55,694 nucleotides of DNA from Clostridium sp. CAG:632. Lineage in GTDB: Bacteria; Bacillota; Clostridia; Lachnospirales; Lachnospiraceae. The DNA lies in assembly GCA_000431515.1 (NCBI GenBank), contig HF991343.1, forward strand, positions 77,139 through 132,832, written 5' to 3'. Positions 17,748-25,947 of this stretch are shown one piece after another; the first letter of the stretch is position 1; each line of letters starts with the position of its first letter. A program made the position numbers and the translations under genes. The notes below the pieces were generated by a model. The model saw only the letters and a program-made list of their open reading frames with translations, did not search any database and was not told the DNA's origin.

Positions 17748-19103
17748 TTACATCAATCCCTGAATCAGTATGATCAGAATCAAAACCGGAAGGATAAACT
17801 GAAAATACGGCTTCAGCCATCTTGCTATCTTCATTCCGCTACCGGTATTCGCTTCCTCCAGATAGTTGTCAAAGCCCCAGCCCCATTTCGTTACGCAGAA
17901 CATCAGATATACCAGCGAACCAAGCGGAAGCAGCAGATTACTTACAATAAAGTCCTCACTATCCAAGACATCCCGGTCACCGATCAAGTGCAGATCACTC
18001 CACACATTATATCCGAGTACGCATGGCATGCTGGCAACCAATATAATGATACAATTGATCAGTGCTGCCTTTCCTCTGCTCCACCCAAACATATCCATAC
18101 AGAATGACATTATATTTTCAAATACGGCAATTACGGTTGAAAAGCTGGCAAACGTCATAAACAAGAAGAACAAGCTTCCCCAAAGTCTTCCGCCCGCCAT
18201 ATTCACAAATACATTCGGTAATGTCACAAAAATAAGCTTCGGTCCCGCACCTGCTTCTACTCCATAGCTGAAGCATGCCGGGAATATGATCAGACCGGCC
18301 ATCAGTGCAACAAATGTATCCAGTGCACAGATTCGGATTCCCTCTCCTGCCAGAGTGTGATCCTTACTCATATAGCTTCCGAAAATTTCCATCGCTGCCA
18401 CACCAAGACTCAAAGTGAAAAATGCCTGATTCATGGCGGCTGCAATTACATTTCCTATACCAATCATCTGAACGGCTTCCAAATTCGGCACCAGATAGAA
18501 ACGGATGCCTTCTCCGGCTCCGGATAATGTAAAGCTATGAATAGCAAGCACCAGAATCAGAACCAGCAGTGCCGTCATCATCACCTTACTGATTCGTTCC
18601 AGACCATTCTGCAATCCACGACTGCAAACCAAAAAGCCTGCGATCACAGTCAGCACCATCCAGAATCCCATCTGAAGCGGATCTGCCAAAAGGTTATTGA
18701 ATACCTCGCCTGTTTCATCCGCTGTCATTCCATGCACAAACTGCCCGGTTGCAAACTTATAGAAATAGGTCACCATCCAGCCGGAAACCGTTGTATAATA
18801 CATCATCAGCATATAACATCCAAAGATAGCCACCCAGCCATGAATATGCCACTTACTACCCGGTTTCTCCAATGCTTTATATCCAAGCACTGCACTTTTA
18901 CGACCGGCACGTCCGACCGCCAGCTCCATCGTCAGCACCGGAAGCCCCATAATAACCAGAAATATCAGATAAAGCAGTACAAATAATCCACCGCCATTCT
19001 GTCCTGCTACATAAGGAAATCTCCATACATTTCCAATTCCAATCGCACATCCTGCGCTCACCAGCAAAAATCCCAGACGGGATTTAAATGATTCTCGTTT
19101 CAT
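17748..19103 (-). CDS. Sodium-dependent transporter, NSS family
   Basis: Neurotransmitter:sodium symporter homologue of 451 residues, an integral membrane protein expected to couple Na+ to uptake of an amino acid or amine. The first helix holds the family signature GCAIGIGNVWRFPYVAGQNGGG (Na+ and substrate site), with a dozen hydrophobic segments after it. Length fits the bacterial 11-12 helix NSS proteins. It lies alone; upstream 19104-19189 has no clear promoter box. Substrate cannot be told from sequence; tryptophan, tyrosine and other amino acids are known in the family. Confidence 0.9.
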   Translation of the reverse strand: MKRESFKSRLGFLLVSAGCAIGIGNVWRFPYVAGQNGGGLFVLLYLIFLVIMGLPVLTMELAVGRAGRKSAVLGYKALEKPGSKWHIHGWVAIFGCYMLMMYYTTVSGWMVTYFYKFATGQFVHGMTADETGEVFNNLLADPLQMGFWMVLTVIAGFLVCSRGLQNGLERISKVMMTALLVLILVLAIHSFTLSGAGEGIRFYLVPNLEAVQMIGIGNVIAAAMNQAFFTLSLGVAAMEIFGSYMSKDHTLAGEGIRICALDTFVALMAGLIIFPACFSYGVEAGAGPKLIFVTLPNVFVNMAGGRLWGSLFFLFMTFASFSTVIAVFENIMSFCMDMFGWSRGKAALINCIIILVASMPCVLGYNVWSDLHLIGDRDVLDSEDFIVSNLLLPLGSLVYLMFCVTKWGWGFDNYLEEANTGSGMKIARWLKPYFQFILPVLILIILIQGLM

Positions 19104-19189
19104 GATCCATTCTCCTTGTATTGCATATCGTTACTTATTATACTAAGTATTTCCATAAGATTTCAATACAAAAATACCGGTGTCTCTTC

Positions 19190-19330
19190 TTATAACTTAA
19201 ACTCTTCCAAGAGTTCCTGCTGATATTCCTGATCCTGTGCCGCTCTCAGAAGATCCTCCTGCCGTCCCTGATTGATCAGCAGAATCGTTAATTGATTAAT
19301 CCTTTCTTTTGATATAGAAAAGAACATCAT
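19190..19330 (-). CDS. Possible 46-residue small protein
   Basis: A short open frame starting with two ATGs (19330), reading MMFFSISKERINQLTI and ending in QQELLEEFKL. It has the codon pattern of its neighbours and an amphipathic, Gln/Glu-rich second half. No good ribosome site precedes it. It lies in the gap between the SseB-like gene and the NSS transporter gene on the same strand. It may be a small protein, a decayed tail, or chance; I do not recognise a family. Confidence 0.3.
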   Translation of the reverse strand: MMFFSISKERINQLTILLINQGRQEDLLRAAQDQEYQQELLEEFKL

Positions 19331-19353
19331 ATGAGGAAATTCTTGTCAACGAA

Positions 19354-19770
19354 TCACCCCTGCACCAGTTTCATCAGTGTCTTATCCAGCATCAGCGTGC
19401 AGTTCCACGGGTTCAGGATCACCCCTTTCAGCTCGTCCACCTGCAAGGCCGAATGAAACAGCTGATCTATATCCGCCAGAAATGTGGATTTCACACTATC
19501 TCCGCCTTTTAGTTCCTCTTCAAAGCCGGTAAATGCCATCCACCATATTCCTCCATCCGGAGTCTGTGTCGCCTGCAGATGAATCTGTCCATCCGGTCCC
19601 GGCGGTTCCACTGCCACGATCAATTGGCCCTGTTCCTGCATCCGACGCCGAATGACGGTCAATGCATGAGCCAGTGCCTCCTGAGACGGTTCCTGCTGCA
19701 GTCCGGCAATTGCCGCTTCTATCTTCTCATTGCCCTGTAATCCGGGATCTATTCTTTTATCCTCTTGCAT
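19354..19770 (-). CDS. SseB-like N-terminal domain protein
   Basis: A 138-residue protein resembling the SseB N-terminal domain family found in many Gram-positive bacteria; function unknown. Seen are an N-terminal helix (EKIEAAIAGLQQEPSQEALA), a strand-rich middle with GIWWMAFTGFEEEL, and the typical C-terminal ELKGVILNPWNCTLMLDKTL, where the NPW motif is characteristic. The ATG at 19770 is chosen because AGGAG precedes it at 10-11 bp; an upstream ATG at 19857 would give 167 residues with a weak ribosome site. It follows the DUF2383-like gene by 191 bp, which contains a GC-rich hairpin near 19910-19945 without a T-tract. Confidence 0.7.
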   Translation of the reverse strand: MQEDKRIDPGLQGNEKIEAAIAGLQQEPSQEALAHALTVIRRRMQEQGQLIVAVEPPGPDGQIHLQATQTPDGGIWWMAFTGFEEELKGGDSVKSTFLADIDQLFHSALQVDELKGVILNPWNCTLMLDKTLMKLVQG

Positions 19771-19961
19771 ATTACTGATAACTCCTATCCGGTTATAACC
19801 ATATCTTATCCTTACTTGACCTGCATACCTCCCTGCATGATCAGTCTCATTATACATTGCTGATTTTCTTTCCGTCAATTCTTTCCCTGAAATGCACATA
19901 CCCCTCCCCCTGCAATCATATGGTGAGATTACAGAGTGAGGGATATCTTTTTGCGGATAAA

Positions 19962-20396
19962 TTACAGATATGCCCGGATATCCACCGTCAGCTTTTCCTC
20001 CAGATTGATCAGGCGCTTTGCAATGTCCTTCGTCTTTTCCTCCGCACCCTGATACTGATTCAGATATCTGTGAAGCGTTTTCACACCCATATTACATCCG
20101 TCCGTCATCAGATCCGCAATGGTCTCATCCGACTGATCCATGATCAGTTTTACATTCGTTTTCATCCATGACATACTCTTTGCAATCGGATTCGGATCCT
20201 TTCCGTCATCCTGACTGGCGAGCAGAAGCATCTGGATTTCCTCCCGGAGCTTCTCATGCTTATTTCTGCACTCTGTCAATAATTTACGGAAAGTCGGATT
20301 CTTCACATAAGAAAGCACTTCATCAATGGATGTTACACCCATTTTGATTCCGGCATCACACTCCCGCAACAGTTTAATACTATCTGATTCTGCCAT
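19962..20396 (-). CDS. DUF2383-like ferritin-fold protein
   Basis: A 144-residue all-helical protein. The layout resembles DUF2383/ferritin-like four-helix proteins: a first helix with CDAGIKMGVTSIDEVLSYV, a second with RKLLTECRNKHEKLREEI, a NPIAKSMSWMKTNVKL segment, and two C-terminal helices. The metal ligands of true ferritins are not evident. Function is unknown. It precedes the SseB-like gene and follows the CAAX-protease gene by 23 bp in the same direction, so it may be read through from the ABC operon. Confidence 0.5.
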   Translation of the reverse strand: MAESDSIKLLRECDAGIKMGVTSIDEVLSYVKNPTFRKLLTECRNKHEKLREEIQMLLLASQDDGKDPNPIAKSMSWMKTNVKLIMDQSDETIADLMTDGCNMGVKTLHRYLNQYQGAEEKTKDIAKRLINLEEKLTVDIRAYL

Positions 20397-20419
20397 ATTT
20401 TCCCGGCTCCTTTTCGTTT

Positions 20420-21322
20420 TTACGAGTAGTATGTACCGGAAAAGCCTGTTTTATTCTTCGCCTGTTGTCTGCAAAGCAGCACATAAAATACCACACTGAT
20501 CACAATCATTGGCAGTAGCATGATCAACGAAGAAGCCACACTGTCTCCCTTCCGGCCGGAAACCTTACTGCTATCAAAATAATATTGCAGGATTCCCGGT
20601 GAGGCATTATTTACCGCATGAAGGATCGCCGCCGGCCAGATGGAGCCTGTCCTACAGGTCACATAGGTCAGAATCGCACCGATTGCCACCGACATCACAC
20701 ACATGGCTGCAAAGCCGGTAAACGGATAGCCCAGGTAACCAAAGCCGAAATTATGTCCCATATAGATCATCGGCCAATGCCAGATGCCCCAGATTATGCC
20801 TCCGACCGGAACTGCCCATTTCGCATCCATGAGTTTTAACAGCTTCGGCATCATATAGCCTCGCCAGCCCAGTTCTTCCCCCAGTGCCGCAAAGGATACA
20901 AAGATTCCATTCACGATTGATGCAAACGGTTGTATAAACAGCAGGCTTCCAAGTTCCTCAGCCACCTCTGTCGAAAACGCTTCCGGTGACAGCAGCAGTC
21001 GCAATCCATTTCCCAGTTCAAAATAGATCCATGGCAGTATCATCACCATAAGATAAAGGATCCATTTCTTATTTTTAAGATCAATCCCAAGTAACATGGA
21101 ATCCGTTCCGGAAAATGCAAACCCTTCCTTCGTCAGTCGTCTGGTAAGCAGCATTCCAATCGTCGGACACAGCATGGCAATCCCGCCGATCAGACTCGCC
21201 ATCGGTGTCAGGCTGCCCTCTTCATCCAGATATATGCCTCCACTCAGGATCCAGAGCAGAAACACGCCCCAGGTCAGTCCAAAGGTCAGTCCGAGATATA
21301 GAAATAATCGCTTCTTAGTCAT
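20420..21322 (-). CDS. CPBP family (CAAX-type) intramembrane metalloprotease
   Basis: Integral membrane protein of 300 residues of the CPBP/ABI family. The three catalytic motifs are visible: EELGWRGYM (EExxxR), WGIWHWPMI (FxxxH-type) and ILHAVNNA (HxxxN). About eight hydrophobic segments are present. The start at 21322, with GGGAGGTG upstream, overlaps the end of the ABC permease gene by 8 bp, so it is part of the GntR-ABC operon. In other bacteria such proteases protect against or process small peptides (bacteriocin immunity). That an ABC transporter and CPBP protease are co-transcribed suggests a shared envelope or peptide-related role; this is inference. Confidence 0.85.
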   Translation of the reverse strand: MTKKRLFLYLGLTFGLTWGVFLLWILSGGIYLDEEGSLTPMASLIGGIAMLCPTIGMLLTRRLTKEGFAFSGTDSMLLGIDLKNKKWILYLMVMILPWIYFELGNGLRLLLSPEAFSTEVAEELGSLLFIQPFASIVNGIFVSFAALGEELGWRGYMMPKLLKLMDAKWAVPVGGIIWGIWHWPMIYMGHNFGFGYLGYPFTGFAAMCVMSVAIGAILTYVTCRTGSIWPAAILHAVNNASPGILQYYFDSSKVSGRKGDSVASSLIMLLPMIVISVVFYVLLCRQQAKNKTGFSGTYYS

Positions 21323-22112
21323 AGAAATCCACCTCCCGATCCTCATTCAACCGGCAGGTCAGCCGATACGAAAGCCAGTACAGAACAAGCGCCAGCACCG
21401 GCATCCCCACTTCCAGACCTACGACCAGGCTCTGATGGGTCTCTGTCCAGTTGATAAGCACATACAGATCAAATCCGGTCCAGACACTTAAATCTCCAAA
21501 CAACAGATATGCAAATGCACCCAGTACCAATGCCAGCAGAAACAACCGTTTGATCATGATTCCTTTCTTCGTTCCCAGGGTAATAATAATCGGAAGCTCT
21601 ACCGCCAGAATGATCACTGGAACTGCCACAAACAGACATAGCATTTGTCCATTCATACTGACTGCTTCCTGCAGGATATTCTCTCCCGCATTTGCATTAA
21701 ATATAATCGTCCAAAAAAGCATAAGGGAAAGTATCACATAATATGTAATTCCAAAAAACAAATACACCGATCCGATATACGCATGTTTCTGAAACGGAAG
21801 CACCTGTATCATCCTGCGGGTCTGATTCTTCTCATCCGCCCGGAGCAAATTACCGGTCCATGCAGAAAGCGGAACCACGATCAGTACCATCTCTATACCC
21901 ACAAGCAGGCACGCCAGACCGGTATCACAGATAAACCCGGTCATTGCATCATCTGTCATACTGTCCGCCAGATATCCCTCTCCCGCAAGCACCAGATCCC
22001 CACCCGGCAAAAGAAGCCGAAGCAGCAGAAACAGGATTGTCAGACCAAGCAGTCCAAATACCAGAAGCTTCCCCCTGACCACCACATAATTTTTATAAAG
22101 TAATCCGCCCAT
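21315..22112 (-). CDS. ABC-2 type membrane permease
   Basis: A 265-residue protein with six hydrophobic segments and a short first cytoplasmic stretch (MGGLLYKNYVVVRGK), typical of ABC-2 permeases of the YtrC/EcsB-like type. It overlaps the next permease gene upstream by one base and the CAAX-protease start downstream by 8 bp. With the neighbouring permease and ATPase it probably forms one heteromeric exporter. The substrate is unknown. Confidence 0.75.
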   Translation of the reverse strand: MGGLLYKNYVVVRGKLLVFGLLGLTILFLLLRLLLPGGDLVLAGEGYLADSMTDDAMTGFICDTGLACLLVGIEMVLIVVPLSAWTGNLLRADEKNQTRRMIQVLPFQKHAYIGSVYLFFGITYYVILSLMLFWTIIFNANAGENILQEAVSMNGQMLCLFVAVPVIILAVELPIIITLGTKKGIMIKRLFLLALVLGAFAYLLFGDLSVWTGFDLYVLINWTETHQSLVVGLEVGMPVLALVLYWLSYRLTCRLNEDREVDFYD

Positions 22113-22870
22113 TATGCAACACCCCGCTTTCGTTCAGCGATCCGGACACTGATCCCATACGAACCGGCCAGTATGACAATCGCCGCACATGCAGGAATAT
22201 AGGACTTATGCATTAAGAACTCCGGGATTGCCTGGTTATTCAACGCCGCATTCTCCTCCAGAAAGATAGCTCCAATCTCCTTTATATGCGGAACGACCAA
22301 TGCTGCTCCGACCAGAATGACCGGCAGGATCTGTGCAATCGAGATCCGGTCCACGCCCAGTAAATACTCAAACAGAATAAACAGTGCCAGATAAATGATC
22401 ATAAAGGATGCAAAGCTCGCAATCGCGCCGAAAAAATCGGCAAATACCATAAATTCCGTCAGCTCTGACAGCACAAAAATAATGATCGTATCCATCAGAA
22501 ACCCGACCATAGTAAAACTGAGTCCGGTGATATATCTGCTTGCCACACGCTTTGCAACCGAAATCGGCAATGCTCCCGCAAGCTTCTGAAAGGATGCATT
22601 TCTGTCATCCAGAAATACATCTGCCACATTCCCGGTAAATGCCATCGGTATCAGGAGCACAAAAATCATACAATATTGCATCAGGGTTTCCACCTGCTCC
22701 GCTGTCAGATCACCGTCTGCAATCATATTCCGGAAGCCATTCGCCAGATTTCCATGCTCGGAGCTGATCAGAACCAGAACCGATACCAGTAAAACTCCGA
22801 CACAGATACATATAAATGTAAAGAGCTGCCGTTTCAGGCAGAAGAAATCTTTGATCAATAACCCTTTCAT
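22112..22870 (-). CDS. ABC-2 type membrane permease
   Basis: A 252-residue protein starting MKGLLIKDFFCLKRQ with six hydrophobic segments. This is an ABC-2 permease subunit with the usual N-terminal KDF motif and a long periplasm-facing loop after the first helix. It lies 9 bp after the ATPase gene and touches the second permease gene by one base, which implies coupled translation. The substrate is unknown. Confidence 0.8.
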   Translation of the reverse strand: MKGLLIKDFFCLKRQLFTFICICVGVLLVSVLVLISSEHGNLANGFRNMIADGDLTAEQVETLMQYCMIFVLLIPMAFTGNVADVFLDDRNASFQKLAGALPISVAKRVASRYITGLSFTMVGFLMDTIIIFVLSELTEFMVFADFFGAIASFASFMIIYLALFILFEYLLGVDRISIAQILPVILVGAALVVPHIKEIGAIFLEENAALNNQAIPEFLMHKSYIPACAAIVILAGSYGISVRIAERKRGVA

Positions 22871-22879
22871 ATCTGCCTC

Positions 22880-23767
22880 CTATTCACCATCCGGCCGTAT
22901 GCCGTTCGCCCGGTTTACATAATAGATCATAATCTCTTCCAGACTCGCCGGTTCTATCACCATGTCTGGGTACTGTTTCTCACAGGTATGCCGGTCATTG
23001 ACCAGAACCTCTGCTCCGAATGAAGATAACTGAACAGAAACCACCAGACTCATATCAATCAATGACAAATCCTGTTTCCGACACTTTAAGATTCCATGAC
23101 TTTCCATTAATTCATCCTTATTACCGGTCAGCACGATCCTGCCTCCGTCAATAAATACCACCTCATCTGCCAGCTTCTCCAGATCACCGGTGATGTGGGA
23201 AGAAAGCAGGATCGTATGATCCTCTTCTAAGACATATTCCCTGAAAATCTCCAGCATCTCATTCCTCACTACCGGATCCAGACCGCTGGTCGGTTCATCC
23301 ATGATCAACAGCTTCGCATTGTGCGACAGTGCCGTTGCAATCTGAAGTTTCATCCGCATACCGCGTGAGAATGCTCCGCACCGCTTCTTCGTTGGCAGGG
23401 AGAACCGTTTCAGATAGTCGAAGAACTGCTCCTCATTCCATTCCTTATAGATATTCTTCATCATGAGGTTAATGTCGCGTGCCGTCAGAAAATCATGGAA
23501 GCCCATTTCATCAAATACAACCCCGATTTTCTCACGCAATGCTACCGAATTCCGGTCAATACTCTCTCCAAATACCCGGATCTCACCGGCATCTCGCCGG
23601 ATTGCATCCAGGATCAGCTGGATCGTTGTGGTTTTTCCTGCTCCGTTCTGTCCGATGAACCCACAGACGCTTCCTTCCGGTACTGCAAAGCTGACCCGGT
23701 CCAGCTTAAAATCTCCGTAATCCTTCACCACACCATCAAGCTCAATTACATTCATTCCTTCTTCCAT
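22880..23767 (-). CDS. ABC transporter ATP-binding protein
   Basis: A 295-residue ATPase. Walker A GQNGAGKTT is at about 39-47, the Q-loop region follows, the signature reads FSRGMRMKLQ (SGG is replaced by SRG), Walker B LLIMDEPTSGLDP and the switch histidine in LLSSHITGDLEKLAD. It belongs to the DUF-free YtrB/CcmA-like group that pairs with GntR regulators. It is 8 bp after the GntR gene and leads the permease genes. The start at 23767 was kept; an ATG four codons in has no space for a ribosome site. Confidence 0.88.
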   Translation of the reverse strand: MEEGMNVIELDGVVKDYGDFKLDRVSFAVPEGSVCGFIGQNGAGKTTTIQLILDAIRRDAGEIRVFGESIDRNSVALREKIGVVFDEMGFHDFLTARDINLMMKNIYKEWNEEQFFDYLKRFSLPTKKRCGAFSRGMRMKLQIATALSHNAKLLIMDEPTSGLDPVVRNEMLEIFREYVLEEDHTILLSSHITGDLEKLADEVVFIDGGRIVLTGNKDELMESHGILKCRKQDLSLIDMSLVVSVQLSSFGAEVLVNDRHTCEKQYPDMVIEPASLEEIMIYYVNRANGIRPDGE

Positions 23768-23775
23768 ACTACCCT

Positions 23776-24165
23776 CTACCTCCGGCTCCTCTCCTCATAC
23801 AGCAACGCAAGCATCTCCTGCAATTCCTCCTGTGAAATCTTTCCGAGAACGGCTTTGTCAACGGCTGCTTCCATAAGCTCTTGAATCGTAAACAGCAGTC
23901 CTTCCCGGACGATATCGCCGTTGATCTTCTTCACAAAGCTCCCCTTTCCGGTTATGGATTCTATGAACCCATCCCGTTCCAGATCCTCATAGGCACGCTT
24001 CGTCGTGATAATACTGATCTTTAATTCTTTGGCAAGCACACGCATGGATGGAAGCGCGTCCCCTTCCGCCAGCTGCCCCGCCATAATCTGTCCCTTGATC
24101 TGCTCCTCGATCTGCTCATAGATTGGAACACCGGAACTGTTTGAAATAATAATATCCATATTCAT
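23776..24165 (-). CDS. YtrA-type GntR transcription regulator
   Basis: A 129-residue GntR-family protein of the short YtrA subgroup: an N-terminal winged helix (IYEQIEEQIKGQI, then LPSMRVLAKELKIS and TTKRAYEDLERDGFI) followed by a short helical dimerisation tail of about 50 residues with no effector domain. It heads the five-gene operon with the ABC ATPase, two permeases and CAAX protease. A perfect inverted repeat 21 bp upstream of its start is a likely operator, so it probably represses its own operon, as YtrA does in Bacillus. Confidence 0.88.
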   Translation of the reverse strand: MNMDIIISNSSGVPIYEQIEEQIKGQIMAGQLAEGDALPSMRVLAKELKISIITTKRAYEDLERDGFIESITGKGSFVKKINGDIVREGLLFTIQELMEAAVDKAVLGKISQEELQEMLALLYEERSRR

Positions 24166-24186
24166 TTCCTTTACGCGTAAATATAT

Positions 24187-24205
24187 TGTATATATCCAAT
24201 ATACA
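24187..24205. promoter_or_regulatory. Putative GntR operator
   Basis: Perfect inverted repeat TGTATAT-5 bp-ATATACA centred about 30 bp before the GntR start codon. Its shape fits YtrA-type operators, which overlap the promoter of the regulated operon. No separate -35/-10 pair was clear because the stretch is AT-rich. Confidence 0.55.
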
Positions 24206-24239
24206 CACTTAACCTTCCTATGTCAACCGATTCTTATCT

Positions 24240-24270
24240 TATGTACCACTACGCGCCGGCTGGTGCATAG
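24240..24270. repeat. Partial copy of the palindrome's right arm
   Basis: The 30 bases from 24241 match the right arm of the palindrome at 24410-24439 at about 24 of 30 positions (both read ATGTACC-x-CTACG-x-GC-x-GGC-x-GGTGC). It looks like a diverged, incomplete duplicate in direct orientation. Confidence 0.5.
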
Positions 24271-24339
24271 GATGCTGTGTTTATTGCCGGATATTCCGAC
24301 CACCTCTTTTGCCAAGATTTTCGGCATTGTAGAAATGGA

Positions 24340-24470
24340 GCCTCTGTCCTTGTTTTATGTGCGGCCCTAGAAGCACGTCGGTTCTTGGACTGCGTATTTT
24401 GCAGTCCTATGTACCGCTACGTGCTGGCAGGTGCGAGAGCTTGCCGCACATGAAATATAGGACAGAAGGC
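24340..24470. repeat. Large imperfect palindrome / structured element
   Basis: A 131-nt nested inverted repeat. The outer arms pair GCCTCTGTCCT (24340-24350) with AGGACAGAAGGC (24459-24470) and TGTGCGGC (24358-24365) with GCCGCACA (24443-24450). Inner arms pair AGCACGT (372-378) with ACGTGCT (419-425), CGGT with ACCG, and GGACTGC (387-393) with GCAGTCC (401-407) around a seven-base loop. It lies in the 415-bp gap between the GntR operon and the K+ channel, where no gene is seen. It could be a small mobile repeat (MITE-like), a structured RNA, or a cruciform. No T-tract follows either side, so a simple terminator is unlikely. Confidence 0.6.
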
Positions 24471-24580
24471 GACAATCAATATGCACAAATCTTGCACCAA
24501 CCCATTTCAAAACCAACAGATTCTGTGTTAATATATATCTAATCAGATTTAAATCCGTATTCATAGAAAGGAATGTTATC

Positions 24581-25522
24581 GTGAAGGAAAAGATATTCAA
24601 TATTATTCAGATTGGAGATAAAAGTAACCGTATCAGCCGGTTCTTTGATGTATTTATTACGATCACTATATTTTCAAATATTTTAGTTACATTCATGCAG
24701 ACATTCGAGGAATTATCCTGCCTGTTTACCTGTTTCAAGATCGTGGAATGGATCACTCTCGGAATCTTCTGCGTTGAATACGCTCTCCGGATCTGGACCG
24801 CAGACTATCTTTATCCGAATCTGCATCCGGCAAAGGCCCGGTTGAAATTCATTTTTTCCTTTGACGGAGTCATTGATCTTCTGACGATCATTCCGGCATT
24901 TTTCCTGTCCGGCTTTGTCTTCTTCCGGATGCTGCGGGTTGCCAGAATCTTCCACCTGTTCCGATTGAATGCCAAATATGACTCGTTTAACGTAATTACA
25001 ACCGTCCTGTATGAGAAGCGGAACCAGATCATTTCCTCTCTTTTCATTGTTCTCGTCCTGATGCTTGCCAGCAGTCTCTGTATGTACAGTGTGGAACACG
25101 ACGCACAGCCGGAGGTTTTTCGCAATGCATTCAGCGGTGTCTGGTGGAGTATGTCAACACTGCTCACAGTGGGCTACGGTGATATCTATCCGATCACGCC
25201 ACTGGGACGTATCATGGCGATCTGCATCGCTTATCTGGGAGTAGGGGCCGTTGCGATCCCAACCGGTATTATCAGTGCCGGATTTGTAGAACAATATCAG
25301 CGAAACAGCAATATCTCCAGCATCCGCGATACCGATATTAAAGAAATTGCAGAAGTTTTTGTAGACAAAAAACATGCCGGTCAGACCGTCCAAGATGTGG
25401 AATCGGCTGACCAGCTTACTGTTTACCTGATTCTGCGGGATGGTCTCTCCATTCTCCCGCAGAAGGATACCCGATTAAAATCAAAAGATATTATAATCGT
25501 CCGTAGTCATAATCAGAATTGA
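24581..25522 (+). CDS. Voltage-gated-like potassium channel
   Basis: A 313-residue Kv-type channel subunit with six transmembrane segments. A short basic S4-like helix reads FFRMLRVARIFHLFRLN (about 114-130), and the pore helix and selectivity filter read LLTVGYGDIYP (filter TVGYGD at 196-201). The cytoplasmic C-terminal 80 residues resemble a small TrkA-C-like ligand-binding region (LKSKDIIIVRSH). The start is a GTG at 24581 with AAAGGA upstream. It is convergent with the HPt gene; a weak AT-rich hairpin lies in between. Ion selectivity for K+ is inferred from the filter. Confidence 0.9.
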   Translation: MKEKIFNIIQIGDKSNRISRFFDVFITITIFSNILVTFMQTFEELSCLFTCFKIVEWITLGIFCVEYALRIWTADYLYPNLHPAKARLKFIFSFDGVIDLLTIIPAFFLSGFVFFRMLRVARIFHLFRLNAKYDSFNVITTVLYEKRNQIISSLFIVLVLMLASSLCMYSVEHDAQPEVFRNAFSGVWWSMSTLLTVGYGDIYPITPLGRIMAICIAYLGVGAVAIPTGIISAGFVEQYQRNSNISSIRDTDIKEIAEVFVDKKHAGQTVQDVESADQLTVYLILRDGLSILPQKDTRLKSKDIIIVRSHNQN

Positions 25523-25594
25523 TGAATATATGTTTCATCCCATGATTCTCAATCCCCTCTTATGTGAAACGATATATTCTATATAAATAACCGG

Positions 25595-25942
25595 TTACTG
25601 TATACCTCGGATTGCCTTCACCGTTATCTCATACTGTTCTTTTACTTTCTCGAACAATTCCTCTGTACCGTCCAATTCACCTGCCCGCAGTCTTTCTGTC
25701 AGTTCTGAACTTACAGTAAATAGATTATCAAATCCAAGATTTAAGCAGACACCTTTCAAAGTATGTGCCGCACGGAATGCCTGTTCCACATTTTTTTCTT
25801 TCAGAGTTTCCTCCAACGTCTGATAACTGGTATCATTCAGAAACTTTAATGCGAATCGCTGTACCATCTGTTCATTGCCCAATCTGTCTAACACATTGTC
25901 AAAATCAGCACCCATTTGTTCATAGCATTCTCTTACTGTCAT
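25595..25942 (-). CDS. HPt-domain phosphotransfer protein
   Basis: A 115-residue single-domain histidine phosphotransfer protein. The phospho-acceptor motif AFRAAHTLKGVCLNLGF places His at residue 60, within a four-helix bundle, and the length fits stand-alone HPt proteins. It is 5 bp after the REC-HD-GYP gene and thus the last gene of an operon with that regulator and the repeat-DUF342 protein. Two hybrid kinases that would need such an HPt lie close by. RBS is AAGGAG before the ATG at 25942. Confidence 0.9.
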   Translation of the reverse strand: MTVRECYEQMGADFDNVLDRLGNEQMVQRFALKFLNDTSYQTLEETLKEKNVEQAFRAAHTLKGVCLNLGFDNLFTVSSELTERLRAGELDGTEELFEKVKEQYEITVKAIRGIQ

Positions 25943-25947
25943 TTTAA

